Source of the DNA: DASWOJ01 sp964250755 | GTDB taxonomy: Bacteria; Pseudomonadota; Alphaproteobacteria; Acetobacterales; Acetobacteraceae | DNA: 64,000 nucleotides | Assembly (NCBI GenBank): GCA_964250755.1 | Contig: CAXUHB010000015.1 | Coordinates: forward strand, 27,989 to 91,988 | Direction of reading: 5' to 3' | Part shown: positions 8,049 to 16,622 of the stretch, in pieces | How the letters are laid out: each line of letters starts with the position of its first letter | How positions within the stretch are numbered: the stretch's first letter is position 1 | Program-made: the position numbers and the translations under genes | The notes under the pieces: generated by a model | What the model saw: the letters and a program-made list of their open reading frames with translations, nothing else | Databases searched by the model: none | What the model was told of the DNA's origin: nothing

Positions 8049-9781
8049 TGGGACGCCTCCGCCGCTTCATGCCCCAACATCGGATGGCGCCGGCCTGGCG
8101 GCCCCTGGATTGCCGCTTCGCTACGCTCTTGGCAATGACGGTCGGGAGCGGGCGCGTCCGGATCGAAGTGGGGAACGGCGTCCAGCAGGGTGCGGGTGTA
8201 AGGAGCTTGCGGGGCGTCGAACACGGCTTGGGCCGGGCCGGCTTCCACCACGCGGCCGTGCTGCAGCACCACCAGGTCGTCGCACATCATGCGAACCACG
8301 TTCAGGTCGTGGCTGACGAACAGCAGGGCCAGGCCGTCCTCCCGCCGCAGACGGTCCAGCAGCTGCAGCACCCCGGCCTGGATGGACACGTCCAGCGCCG
8401 CCGTCGGCTCGTCCAGGATCAGCAGCAGCGGACGCGGCGCGATGGCGCGGGCGATGCCGACGCGGGCCTTCTGCCCGCCGGACAACTGGTGCGGCAGCCG
8501 GTCCAGCAGCGGCGCGGGCAGCCCGGCGCGCGATGCAGCCTCCCGCACTCGCGCCGTCAGCGCCGCACCATCCCGCAGCCCCTCCATCCGGCGCAGCGGG
8601 TGGGCGATGGCGTCGAAGGCGGTCAGGCGCGGATTGAGGCTGTCGTGCGGGTCCTGGAACACGATCTGAATCAGGCGGCGCAGGGGCGAGCGGTGGAAGT
8701 CCCGCGCCGGTATGGCGCCGATCCCCTCGCCCCGGAACACGATGTCACCGCCGTCCGGGTCCAGCAGGCGGCAGGCCAGGCGGGACAGGGTGCTCTTGCC
8801 GGACCCGCTCTCGCCAACCAGGCCGAGGCTGCCGCCGGGCGGGATGCTGAACGACACGCCATCCACGGCGCGCACCGGGCCAGCGAAGGTCTTCCGGACG
8901 CTCAGCAGTTCCAGCAGCGGGCCGGTGCCGGGTGGGTGGGACATGGGCACGGCGGCAGGCGGCGGGCCGTCCGGGGCCAAGTCGGCCAGGGTGGAGGTGC
9001 GGGTGGGGGACGCAGCGATCAGGCGCTGCGTGTAGGGGTGGCGCGGGGCCTGGAACAGGGCGGCGGTCGGCCCGTGCTCGACCACCATGCCATCCTCCAT
9101 GACCGCTATTCCGGCGCAGTACCGGGCGGCGAGGCCGAGGTCGTGGGTGATCAGGATCATGGCCATGCCGCGGTCCCGGGTGATGCGGGCCAGCAGGTCC
9201 ATGACGGCCTGCTGGGTGGTCACGTCCAGGCCGGTCGTCGGTTCGTCCGCGATCAGCAGCTGCGGCTCGCACGCGATGGCCATGGCGATCATCACGCGCT
9301 GGCACATGCCGCCCGAGAGTTCGCCGGGGTAGGCGTCCAACCGGGCCTCGGGGTCGCGGATCAGCACGGCGCGCAGCAGGTCCAGCGCGCGGGCGCGGGC
9401 GGCGGCAGCGGACAGGCCCTGGTGGGCGCGCAGCACGTCGGCGATCTGCCGGCCCACCGGGCGGATCGGGTTCAGCGCGGCGCGGGGGTTCTGGAAGATC
9501 ATGGACATCGCCGCGCCGCGCAGCCGCCGCAGGTCCCCCTGCCCCGCCCGCGTGATGTCCTGCCCGGCGAACAGCACCCGCCCGCCGGTGATCCGCCCGG
9601 CGCGGTCCAGCAACCGCATGATGGCCAGAGAGGTCACGGACTTGCCTGACCCGCTCTCCCCCACGATCCCCAGGGTCTGCCCGGCGTCCAACGAGAATCC
9701 AATCCGGCGCAGCGCAGGCACCGTGCCGTGCCGGGTGCGGAACTCAACTCCCAGGTCCTCCACCTGCAGGAGCGCCGTCAC
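8045..9781 (-). CDS. Peptide-type ABC transporter, fused double ATPase (DppD-DppF like)
   Basis: A 578-residue protein carrying two complete ABC ATPase domains in one chain, the arrangement also seen in GsiA. Domain 1 has GIVGESGSGKS, LSGGMCQRVMIAMA and LLIADEPTTGLD; domain 2 has GLVGESGSGKS, LSGGQKARVGIARA and LLILDEPTAALD. Both have the switch histidine. It energises import through the two permeases encoded upstream. The start is a GTG overlapping the permease stop (GTGA). The C-terminus is odd: from about CQERSEAAIQG onward the last 30 residues are encoded by an intergenic repeat (8104-8141) that has entered the reading frame, so the original stop has been lost. The tail lies beyond the oligopeptide-type C-terminal domain and is likely harmless. 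Confidence 0.94.
   Translation of the reverse strand: MTALLQVEDLGVEFRTRHGTVPALRRIGFSLDAGQTLGIVGESGSGKSVTSLAIMRLLDRAGRITGGRVLFAGQDITRAGQGDLRRLRGAAMSMIFQNPRAALNPIRPVGRQIADVLRAHQGLSAAAARARALDLLRAVLIRDPEARLDAYPGELSGGMCQRVMIAMAIACEPQLLIADEPTTGLDVTTQQAVMDLLARITRDRGMAMILITHDLGLAARYCAGIAVMEDGMVVEHGPTAALFQAPRHPYTQRLIAASPTRTSTLADLAPDGPPPAAVPMSHPPGTGPLLELLSVRKTFAGPVRAVDGVSFSIPPGGSLGLVGESGSGKSTLSRLACRLLDPDGGDIVFRGEGIGAIPARDFHRSPLRRLIQIVFQDPHDSLNPRLTAFDAIAHPLRRMEGLRDGAALTARVREAASRAGLPAPLLDRLPHQLSGGQKARVGIARAIAPRPLLLILDEPTAALDVSIQAGVLQLLDRLRREDGLALLFVSHDLNVVRMMCDDLVVLQHGRVVEAGPAQAVFDAPQAPYTRTLLDAVPHFDPDAPAPDRHCQERSEAAIQGPPGRRHPMLGHEAAEASQ
8104..8141. repeat. CEERSDAAIQ-type dispersed repeat, copy 1
   Basis: TGGATTGCCGCTTCGCTACG followed by CTCTTGGCAATGACGG matches two other copies in this window (19441 and 23490). 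Elements with this core are widespread between genes in alphaproteobacteria and read as CEERSDAAIQ on one strand. Here it lies inside the 3' end of the ABC ATPase gene. Confidence 0.85.
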
Positions 9782-10647
9782 GTCCGCATCCGGGGGTCCA
9801 GGATGTCGCGCAGCCCGTCGCCCAGCAGGTTGAAGCACAGGACCGCCAGCATCAGCGCCAAGCCGGGGAAGCCGACCAGCCACCACTTGCCGGTGCCGAT
9901 GAATCGCGCGCCCTCGGCGACCATGATGCCCCACTCCGGCGTCGGCGCGGTGACGCCCAGGCCGATGAAGCTCAGCCCGGCGGCGTTCAGGATCGCCCAG
10001 CCCAGGTTCAGTGACACCTGCACCGCCATCGCCGGCAGCGCGTTGGGGAGCAGGGTGCGCAGGACGACGGACAGGTGGCCCTCCCCACAAGACCGGGCGG
10101 CCTCCACCCAGCCGGCGTTGCGGCGGACGTTCACCTCGGCGCGGGCGAAGCGGATGTAGAAGGGCAGGTTGATGACGGCGGTGGCGATGATGATGTTCTC
10201 GACCCGGTTGCCCAGGGCCGCGACCAGCGCCATGGCCAGCACGAACAGCGGGAAGGCCATCAGCACGTCCACGAAGCGTCCGACCCAGCGGTCCAGCCGC
10301 CCGCCGCGGTAGCCGCAGAAGGCCCCGATGGCTGCGCCGACGGCGAAGGAGAGGCCGACGGCGGAGGCGGCGATCAGCAGGTCCAGCCGCGTGGCCATCA
10401 GGATGCGGCTGCCGATGTCGCGGCCCAACTGGTCCGTGCCGGCCCAGTGAGCGGCGCTGGGCGGTTGCAGGGCGTTGGGCACATTGGATGCGATGGGGTC
10501 GTAGGGAGCGAGCCATGGTGCCAGGAGGGCGGCGAACACCAGCAGCGCCGCGCCGATTACGGCGGCGGCGGTGACGGGGTTGCCGCGCAGGATGTAGAGG
10601 GCGTGCGCCGCCGTGCTGTGCCGGCGCTCTCCAAGGGCAGCGCTCAC
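9778..10647 (-). CDS. Peptide-type ABC transporter permease (DppC-like)
   Basis: A 289-residue inner-membrane permease. After a short cytoplasmic N-terminus it has the first helix (PVTAAAVIGAALLVFAALLAPWLAPYDP), then the DppC hallmark HWAGTDQLGRDIGSRILMATRLDL, further membrane helices, and the coupling loop that contacts the ATPase, EAARSCGEGHLSVVLRTLLPNALP. Length and order match DppC/OppC. It follows the DppB-like permease on the same strand with 157 bases between them, a gap that is filled by a pair of palindromic repeats. The stop overlaps the ATPase GTG start, so translation of the two is probably coupled. Confidence 0.95.
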   Translation of the reverse strand: MSAALGERRHSTAAHALYILRGNPVTAAAVIGAALLVFAALLAPWLAPYDPIASNVPNALQPPSAAHWAGTDQLGRDIGSRILMATRLDLLIAASAVGLSFAVGAAIGAFCGYRGGRLDRWVGRFVDVLMAFPLFVLAMALVAALGNRVENIIIATAVINLPFYIRFARAEVNVRRNAGWVEAARSCGEGHLSVVLRTLLPNALPAMAVQVSLNLGWAILNAAGLSFIGLGVTAPTPEWGIMVAEGARFIGTGKWWLVGFPGLALMLAVLCFNLLGDGLRDILDPRMRT

Positions 10648-10800
10648 TTCCCCCTCGTCCCACGGGAGAGGGCCGGAGTGAGGGAGGCCGCAAGAACTGT
10701 CCCCAACCCGGAAAGCGCCCGGTCCGCCAACGTCCAGGGACCGTCCTGGTCGCCTCCCTCACCACGGCCCTCTCCCGGAGGGAGAAGGAGAGGCGGGCGC
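10648..10800. repeat. Paired palindromic element inside the ABC operon
   Basis: Two inverted arms, roughly 10648-10694 and 10752-10795, flank about 60 bases of unrelated sequence. The left arm ends with GAGTGAGGGAGGCCGCAAG and the right begins CGCCTCCCTCACCACGGCCC, so the element as a whole is also an imperfect inverted repeat. It separates the two permease genes of one operon. It may modulate the relative amounts of the two permease messages. Confidence 0.8.
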
Positions 10801-10804
10801 CCTG

Positions 10805-11836
10805 TCATTCCACCGACACCCGCGGGTCCGCGACGCCGTACAGGATGTCTATCCCTACATTCACCAGCACGAAGATGGTCGCCATCAGCAGCACGAAGGC
10901 CTGCACCGGAGCGTAGTCCGACGCGAGCAGCGCATCCAGGGCGTAGGAGGCGACGCCGGGCCAGGAGAACACCTTCTCCACAAGCACGTTCGCACCCAGC
11001 ATGGTGGAGAACACGACGCCGGTGATGGTGATGACCGGCAGCAGGGCGTTCCGCAGCGCGTAGGCCACAACCACCTTGCGCCGCGGCAGGCCCATGGCGT
11101 GCGCTGTGCGTATGAAGTCGCCGCCCAGCACCGCCAGCATGGACGCCCGGGTCATGCGCGCCAGCGGTGCCAGCACGAACAGCGCCATGGTGAAGGCTGG
11201 CAGCAGCAGTTGCGTGGCGGCGGCCCACCAGCCCTCCCGGTCGCCCACCAGGGCGAAGTCCAGCAGGTAAAAGCCCGTAATGCCCGGCGGCGCCGCTGCG
11301 AAGATGTCTATCCGCGCCGTCGGGTCCGGCGCCCAGCCGAGCAGGTAGTAGAACACGTAGATCAACAGCAGCCCCGATACGAAGGTCGGCACGCAGACGC
11401 CCAGGGTGCAGACCATGCGCACCAGGTGGTCCACCGCCGACCCTGGGCGCAGCGCCGCCAGTACGCCCAGCGGCACCGCCAGGCACAGCGCGATGAGTAG
11501 CGCGGTGAAGGTCAGCTCCAGCGACGCTGGCAGGCGGCGGGCAATGTCCTGCGTGACGGGCTGGCCGGTGGTGAGCGACCGACCGAGGTTGCCGGTGGCG
11601 ACCTCGCCCAGGTAGCGCGCAAGCTGCACCGGCACCGGGCGGTCCAGGCCCATGCTGCGGCGGAGGTCCTCGATCTCCTGCTGCCCGGCACTGGGGCCGG
11701 AGGCAAAGAACACCGCGGGGTCGCCGGGCAGGACGCGCATGAGCATGAAGGTGACGACGACGACGCCCAGCAGGGCCGGCAGCGACAGCACGAGCCGCTG
11801 GCCGACGCGGCGGAAGATGGCGGCGAGGGTTTTCAT
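10805..11836 (-). CDS. Peptide-type ABC transporter permease (DppB-like)
   Basis: A 343-residue inner-membrane permease of the DppB/OppB type. The N-terminus MKTLAAIFRRVGQRLVLSLPALLGVVVVTFMLMRVLPGDPA is the classic first helix and periplasmic lead of this family. Later come LGVLAALRPGSAVDHLVRM, the coupling loop DFIRTAHAMGLPRRKVVVAYALRNALLPVIT, and the C-terminal LVNVGIDILYGVADPRVSVE. The start is placed at the ATG before KTLAAIF because the longer frame upstream is encoded by palindromic repeat sequence. It lies 237 bases downstream of the binding-protein gene, and together with the DppC-like and fused ATPase genes forms a complete importer. Confidence 0.96.
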   Translation of the reverse strand: MKTLAAIFRRVGQRLVLSLPALLGVVVVTFMLMRVLPGDPAVFFASGPSAGQQEIEDLRRSMGLDRPVPVQLARYLGEVATGNLGRSLTTGQPVTQDIARRLPASLELTFTALLIALCLAVPLGVLAALRPGSAVDHLVRMVCTLGVCVPTFVSGLLLIYVFYYLLGWAPDPTARIDIFAAAPPGITGFYLLDFALVGDREGWWAAATQLLLPAFTMALFVLAPLARMTRASMLAVLGGDFIRTAHAMGLPRRKVVVAYALRNALLPVITITGVVFSTMLGANVLVEKVFSWPGVASYALDALLASDYAPVQAFVLLMATIFVLVNVGIDILYGVADPRVSVE

Positions 11837-11848
11837 GGAGGAGCAGGG

Positions 11849-12007
11849 GTGCCTGCTCCCTCTCCCTCCGGGAGAGGGTTGGGGTGAGGGAAGGCCGCAA
11901 GGGCAAAACCGTCCTGTTGGAGACGGGGCAAATGCCAATCTGGGCTGGTACGGCTCTGCTTGGCCTCCCTCACCCCGACCCTCTCCCGGCGGGAGAGGGA
12001 GCAGAGG
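11849..12007. repeat. Paired palindromic element between binding protein and permease genes
   Basis: The left arm (about 11849-11900, GCCTGCTCCCTCTCCCTCCG then GGAGAGGGTTGGGGTGAGGG) and the right arm (about 11961-12007) are inverted copies around a 60-base core. The left arm is followed by GGCCGCAAG as in other copies. Such hairpins 3' of a binding-protein gene can protect its message from decay, which would raise binding protein over permease; this is inference. Confidence 0.85.
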
Positions 12008-12073
12008 CGCATTTGCTGGACGGGCCGCAGCGCCAGCTGTCCATCCAGCCTAGCAGCGCCGCCCCCCACCGGC

Positions 12074-13684
12074 CTAAACCCGCTTGAGGTCGCGGAAGTC
12101 CGCCTGGCGGTAGAACTGGTAGGTGTAGCCGTCCACGTTGGCGGCCATCACGGCGTCGTGGTTCGGCTGCCACAGCATGATGAGCGGGGCCTGGTCCGTG
12201 AAGACGGCGATCATCTTGCGGCAGGCCTCGTCGTACTTTGCAGGGTCCGTCTCGAACCGGGCGTCGGAGGACAGCTTCTCAATATCCGTGTTCTTCCAGT
12301 TGGCGAAGTTCCAGCGCTGGTCGCGGGTGAAGTACAGGCGGAAGTAGTAGTCCGTGGCGGGTAGCCAGGCTGTCGCGCCGTCCATGTAGAAGGGCAGCTT
12401 CTTCTCCGCCTCCATTGTGTTGAACTCGCCGTCGGGCTTCTTCTGGATGGTCACGTTGATGCCGATGCGGCCCAGCGCCTCCTTGACCAGGGTGGCCACC
12501 GGCTCGGCCACGGCGGCCTGCCCGGCGCTGATGGCGAAGGTGGTGTTGAAGCCCTCGGCCAACCCGGCCTCGGCCAGCAACGCCTTGGCGCGGGCGGGGT
12601 CGGTGCGGTTGGGGATGGCCTGCGGGAAGCCGGCATCGGGCGGGGCCTGCCAGTCCGCGCCGAACAGCTTTGCGCCGCGCCCGAACAGGGCGGCCTTGAA
12701 CATGTCCTCATACGGCAGCGCCGCGGCGATGGCCTGGCGCACCTTCACGTTGTCGAACGGGGCAAGCTGGGTGTTGACGGTGATGTGGGTGAAGCCGTTG
12801 TTCTGCGGGACGGACACGACTTTGACCTTGGCCGACTTCTCCATCGTTGGGATGTCGCTGGCCGCGATGTCTATGGCCAGGTCGGCGTCCCCGCGCTCCA
12901 CTAGGTTGGCGCGGGTGGCGGGTTCGGGGACGGACTGGACGATGATGCGGCGGAAGCCCGGCAGCGCGCCATCGGCCCCGCCCTTCCAGGCCTCGTTGCG
13001 GCGGAGGGTGACGCTTTCGCCGGGGCGGTAGGCCTCGACGATGTATGCGCCGGACGCGGCGGTGTTGGCCTTCATCCACTCCTGCGCCCAGGGGTCCTCG
13101 GCGGTGGCGTGCTGCTTGGCCAGCTTGCTGTTGACCATGATCGCGTAGGGGACGCACAGGTTGGCCAGCGCCAGGCGGTCCGGGTCGGGCAGCGTGACCA
13201 GCAGGGTGCGGGCGTCCACGATCTGGAACTGGTCGGCACTGGTCAGCGACCCCGTCTGCAGCTGCGGCGGGGCCAGGGACTTGGCCAGCACGGCGCGGTC
13301 CAGGGACCACTTCACGTCCTCCGCCGTCACCGGGCTGCCGTCGTGCCAGGTGGCGTCGGGGCGGAGCAGGATGCGGAAGCTGCGTCCGTCGGGCGCCATC
13401 TCGTAGCCCTGCGCCAGTTCGCCGCGGATGGTTTTGGCGTCGAAGCTCCAGTTGGCGCCGATGCGCCGGCGGCCGAAGCTGAACAGGCGGTCATAGACGT
13501 TCATGCTGAGTCCGAAGGACTCGCGGGTCGCGCCGGGCATGGTGGTGTCTAGGGTGTTGATGTTGCCGCCGGTGACGTAGCGCAGGGTCTCCGCGCGTGT
13601 TTGCGCGGCGGCCTGGTGCGCCCAGGCCGGCAGCGAGGCCACGCCTGCTGCGGCCTGCATGATCGTTCTGCGGCTGATCGCCAT
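12074..13684 (-). CDS. ABC transporter substrate-binding protein, family 5
   Basis: A 536-residue periplasmic binding protein of the peptide/nickel/opine family (SBP_bac_5). It opens with a twin-arginine-like signal, SRRTIMQAAAGVASLPAWAHQAAAQ, ending in an AQT cleavage region. The family signature follows: YEMAPDGRSFRILLRPDATWHDGSPVTAEDVKWSLDRA, and later NIEKLS-type closing lobe sequence and the C-terminal YQFYRQADFRDLKRV. It is the first transporter gene in the run that continues with the DppB-, DppC- and fused ATPase-like genes. The D-carbamoylase and cyclic ureide hydrolase genes immediately upstream suggest that the ligand may be a ureide, carbamoyl-amino acid or dipeptide-like compound rather than a general peptide. 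Confidence 0.94.
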   Translation of the reverse strand: MAISRRTIMQAAAGVASLPAWAHQAAAQTRAETLRYVTGGNINTLDTTMPGATRESFGLSMNVYDRLFSFGRRRIGANWSFDAKTIRGELAQGYEMAPDGRSFRILLRPDATWHDGSPVTAEDVKWSLDRAVLAKSLAPPQLQTGSLTSADQFQIVDARTLLVTLPDPDRLALANLCVPYAIMVNSKLAKQHATAEDPWAQEWMKANTAASGAYIVEAYRPGESVTLRRNEAWKGGADGALPGFRRIIVQSVPEPATRANLVERGDADLAIDIAASDIPTMEKSAKVKVVSVPQNNGFTHITVNTQLAPFDNVKVRQAIAAALPYEDMFKAALFGRGAKLFGADWQAPPDAGFPQAIPNRTDPARAKALLAEAGLAEGFNTTFAISAGQAAVAEPVATLVKEALGRIGINVTIQKKPDGEFNTMEAEKKLPFYMDGATAWLPATDYYFRLYFTRDQRWNFANWKNTDIEKLSSDARFETDPAKYDEACRKMIAVFTDQAPLIMLWQPNHDAVMAANVDGYTYQFYRQADFRDLKRV

Positions 13685-13818
13685 ATTGAAGCCACCCTGC
13701 TGGTTGTTACGAGGTGGCGCTCCATCCCGAAGCGTTTGGCGGACGGTAGGCTGGTTGAGGGGCGGGGTGCAAGATGGTGCGGCGTCCGTCCTGCCTGATC
13801 CAGGGGCGGCGCTGGCGG

Positions 13819-13876
13819 CTTCCCTCACCCCGGCCGTAAACCGCTCTGCGGTTTGACCCCGGAGGGAGAGGGGGCA
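13819..13876. repeat. Palindromic element with nested 20-base hairpin (copy 1)
   Basis: The solitary arm CTTCCCTCACCCCGGCCG / CCCCGGAGGGAGAGGGGGCAG is interrupted in its loop by TAAACCGCTCTGCGGTTTGA, itself a perfect 7-base stem with a 3-base loop (13838-13854). The identical 20 bases occur on the opposite strand at 27205-27224 in the same place of another copy. The arm overlaps the 3' end of the D-carbamoylase gene and supplies its last codons and stop. Confidence 0.85.
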
Positions 13877-14892
13877 GCGTCCTTTTCTGCGCACCGCTCC
13901 TGCCATTCCGGCGGGTCCATCGCGCCCACTTGGTCCGTGATCCGGCCGTAGGCTTCCGGGCGGCGATGCCTGTCGAAGGCGAAGATGGTGGTGCGGCCCA
14001 GGGTGCAGCGGTCCAGGTCCAGGTCGGCGGCGACCAGCTCGTCGCCCCAGGTGGTGGCCTGTGCCATGATCTCGCCGGCGGGGTTCACGATGATGCTGTT
14101 GCCGAACAGCTCGCACCCGTCCTCCGTGCCCGCCTTGGCGGAGGCGATGGCGTAGGTGGCGTTCTGGTAGGCGCCGGACTGGATGCTGAGGTGGCTGTGG
14201 AACACGCGCAGGTGCGGCGGCTCGAACCCGGCAGGCGTGCGGCTGGCCGGGTCCTGGTTGGTGCTGGGGGTGTTGTAGCCCAGCATGACCAGCTCCACCG
14301 ATTGCAGGCCCAGCACGCGCCAGGCTTCGGGCCAGCGGCGGTCGTTGCAGATCATCAGCCCGGCGTTCACGCCCGGCAGGGTGCCGATGGGTGCGCGGAT
14401 GACGGGGAAGCCGAGGTTGCCGACCTCGAAGTAGCGCTTCTCCAGGTGCTGCACCTGCCGCGCCGGGTCGTGCTCGGCATGGCCGGGCAGGTGGACCTTG
14501 CGGTATTTCAGCATCACGTCGCCGTCCGGTCCCACAAGGATGGCGGTGTTGAAGCGGCGCCGGCGCACCTGGCCGGCGTCGTCCGCCTCGTCCGCCAGCT
14601 CGGCGTAGCCCAGGTGGAAGCTGATGCCGTGTCGGCGGGCGGCGGCGAACAGCGGGGCGGTGTCCTCAGAGGGCATCGCGGACTCGAACCACACGTCGGC
14701 GTCGGCACGGTCCTCGCAGTAGTGGCGCGGGAAGAAGGTGGTCAGCGCCAGTTCGGGGAAGACGACAAGCTCGACGCCGCGGCGGTGCGCCTGCTCGATC
14801 AGGCGGATCATGCGACCCACGGCCTCGGCGCGCGGTTCTGCCCGCTGGATCGGGCCAAGCTGGGCGGCGGCGGCGGACAGGATGCGGGGCAC
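13825..14892 (-). CDS. Carbon-nitrogen hydrolase, N-carbamoyl-D-amino-acid amidohydrolase type (copy 1)
   Basis: A 355-residue nitrilase-superfamily amidase close in pattern to D-carbamoylase, which converts N-carbamoyl-D-amino acids to the amino acid, CO2 and ammonia in the cytoplasm. The catalytic triad is visible: E47 in VVFPELALTTFFPR, K132 in KYRKVHLPG and C182 in LMICNDRRWPEAWR, and E47 is the same position as in the Agrobacterium enzyme. FDRHRRPEAYGRI near the end is also typical. The final residues from about AAPSPSGVKPQSGLRPG are encoded by a palindromic repeat, not by family sequence. Its start lies 2 bases after the small lipoprotein gene and two genes after a cyclic ureide hydrolase that could make its substrate. 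A paralogue sits at 19497. Confidence 0.9.
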   Translation of the reverse strand: MPRILSAAAAQLGPIQRAEPRAEAVGRMIRLIEQAHRRGVELVVFPELALTTFFPRHYCEDRADADVWFESAMPSEDTAPLFAAARRHGISFHLGYAELADEADDAGQVRRRRFNTAILVGPDGDVMLKYRKVHLPGHAEHDPARQVQHLEKRYFEVGNLGFPVIRAPIGTLPGVNAGLMICNDRRWPEAWRVLGLQSVELVMLGYNTPSTNQDPASRTPAGFEPPHLRVFHSHLSIQSGAYQNATYAIASAKAGTEDGCELFGNSIIVNPAGEIMAQATTWGDELVAADLDLDRCTLGRTTIFAFDRHRRPEAYGRITDQVGAMDPPEWQERCAEKDAAPSPSGVKPQSGLRPG

Positions 14893-14894
14893 CG

Positions 14895-15212
14895 CTACAA
14901 TCCCTGTTGGCCGCGCAGGGGGCGGAAGCCAGTCATGGGGATGCTGCTGCCCGGCACGGGCCGGGCGCGTGGGGCGGCGGGGGCCGCAGCCTCGACGGGG
15001 GCGCTAGCCTGGATGGCCCGTGGCGCGCTGGCAGCCTGAGGCCCTCTGTCCGGAGCAGTGTCCCGAGCAGCGCTTTGCACCTGCGGGGCGCTGCGCCGGG
15101 CCGTGGCGGCAGCGTGCGCGGGGCGGTGCGGCACGCGATGGTAGGATTGGCGATACGGGGTGGCACAGGCGGAGAGCGTCAGGAGAGCGCAGAGCATCAG
15201 CGGGCGATTCAC
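14895..15212 (-). CDS. Small Ala/Pro-rich lipoprotein
   Basis: A 105-residue protein of unknown function. It begins MNRPLMLCALLTLSACATPYRQ, a short signal peptide ending in the lipobox LSAC, so the mature protein should be anchored to a membrane through a lipidated Cys at position 16. The rest is low-complexity, rich in Ala, Pro, Arg and Ser, with no recognisable domain, and looks disordered. The GTG start overlaps the stop of the cyclic ureide hydrolase gene by three bases (GTGA), and the carbamoylase ATG follows 2 bases after its stop, so it is wedged tightly inside a catabolic operon. I do not recognise the family. Confidence 0.65.
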   Translation of the reverse strand: MNRPLMLCALLTLSACATPYRQSYHRVPHRPAHAAATARRSAPQVQSAARDTAPDRGPQAASAPRAIQASAPVEAAAPAAPRARPVPGSSIPMTGFRPLRGQQGL

Positions 15213-16567
15213 GCAGGAATCCTTCGGATGAAGCGGCCTATGCCGGGGCGGGCGAGGACCTGGGCACCGTCCCAGATCACCTGTCCGCGCAGCACCGTGG
15301 CCGCCACCTGTGCCCGCAGTTCGCGGCCATTGTAGGGCGACCAGCGCATGGCCGGCCGGTCCTGGATCGCGGCCTCATCGAACGTGAAGGCGCCCGGCTG
15401 CAGCACGACAAGGTCGGCGTCCGACCCCACGCGGATTGCGCCCTTGCGGGGCCATAGGCCGTGGAACTGGGCGCTGCGCTCGGCGCAGTAGGTGGCCATC
15501 AGCGTGGGCGGTAGGCCGCGCTCGGCCAGCAGGGTGAACATCAGCGGCGCGAAGCTCTGCAGGCCCGTCAGGCCGGCGCCGCAGGCGAAGATGTCGGGCA
15601 GGTCCTTGCGGTCCGCCGGCCAGGGCGCGTGGTCAGTGGACACGTAGGCCACCTGGTCCGCCAGCAGCCGGTCCCACATGCGCTCCACCTCGTCCGACGT
15701 GCGGAAGGGCGGGTTGCACTTGCCGCGCCCGCCCAGGCGGACAAGGTCGTCCTCGGTCATGCACAGGTATTGGATGCACGCCTCCCCAGTGGCCTGCCCG
15801 CCCATGCCGCGGAACGCCGCGGCGATGTCGAAGCCGCGGGACAGGGAGGAGTGGGCGATGTGGACGTGGGCGCCGGTTTGCAGCCCCATCTCGAAAATTT
15901 CCAGGTCGGCCAGGGTCTCGGCCAGCGGCGGGCGGGTGCGGGCGTGCATAATGGCGTGCGTCTGCCCGGCGGCCTGGGCGTCGGCGGTCAGGCGCTCCAC
16001 AAGCTCTTGGTCCTCGTTGTGGACGCAGACGGGCAGGCCGGTGCGGGCGATCTCGGCGAAGGCGGCCAGCATGGTCGGGTGGTCTATGCGCGGGAAGCGC
16101 ACGGCGTCGTACTCGTAGGTGGAGAGCTTGAAGGCGGACACGCCCGCCGCCGCCAGCCCGGCGATGGCGTCCACGCCGCCGTGCTTGCGTATGGTGCCAT
16201 ACAGCGCGACGTCCACGTGGGCCGTGCGCTCCACCCAGCCGATCTTCTCCGCCAGCACGTCGACGTCGGTCACGGATTGGGGCACGTCGTAGGGCATGTC
16301 CACGCAGGTCGTGACCCCGCCGGCGGCGGCGCTGCGGGTTGCGCCCTCGATGCCGGGCCAGCCGATGCTGGAAGCGGTGTGCATGTGGCCGTCCACCAGG
16401 CCGGGCAGGATGAAGCTGCCGCGGTGGTCCAGGACCCGGGCGGCGGGGGGCGGGGCGCCTTGGCCAATGGCGGCGATGGTTTCGCCACGGATCGCGACGT
16501 AGCCGTCCGAGATAACCTCGGACGCGGTGACGACAGTGCCCAGGACCACGCTGTCGAACTCGGTCAT
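15209..16567 (-). CDS. Cyclic ureide/imide hydrolase (dihydropyrimidinase/allantoinase family)
   Basis: A 452-residue cytoplasmic amidohydrolase of the dihydropyrimidinase, hydantoinase and allantoinase group, which opens five- or six-membered cyclic ureides. All binuclear-metal ligands are visible: H61 and H63 in LVDGHMHT, the carboxylated lysine K147 in AFKLSTYEYD, H183 in VCVHNEDQE, H239 in HIAHSSLSRG and D312 in VSTDHAPWP. The YEYD after the lysine resembles allantoinase/hydantoinase substrate loops. It is encoded before a D-carbamoylase on the same strand, the classic order hydantoinase then carbamoylase. The exact substrate (hydantoin, dihydropyrimidine, allantoin or cyclic imide) cannot be read from sequence. 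Length is normal. Confidence 0.9.
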   Translation of the reverse strand: MTEFDSVVLGTVVTASEVISDGYVAIRGETIAAIGQGAPPPAARVLDHRGSFILPGLVDGHMHTASSIGWPGIEGATRSAAAGGVTTCVDMPYDVPQSVTDVDVLAEKIGWVERTAHVDVALYGTIRKHGGVDAIAGLAAAGVSAFKLSTYEYDAVRFPRIDHPTMLAAFAEIARTGLPVCVHNEDQELVERLTADAQAAGQTHAIMHARTRPPLAETLADLEIFEMGLQTGAHVHIAHSSLSRGFDIAAAFRGMGGQATGEACIQYLCMTEDDLVRLGGRGKCNPPFRTSDEVERMWDRLLADQVAYVSTDHAPWPADRKDLPDIFACGAGLTGLQSFAPLMFTLLAERGLPPTLMATYCAERSAQFHGLWPRKGAIRVGSDADLVVLQPGAFTFDEAAIQDRPAMRWSPYNGRELRAQVAATVLRGQVIWDGAQVLARPGIGRFIRRIPA

Positions 16568-16622
16568 TCCGGTCTCCGTCCTGCGGCGCAGGAAATGCTT
16601 AGGCGGACGCTGCTGGATGCTC

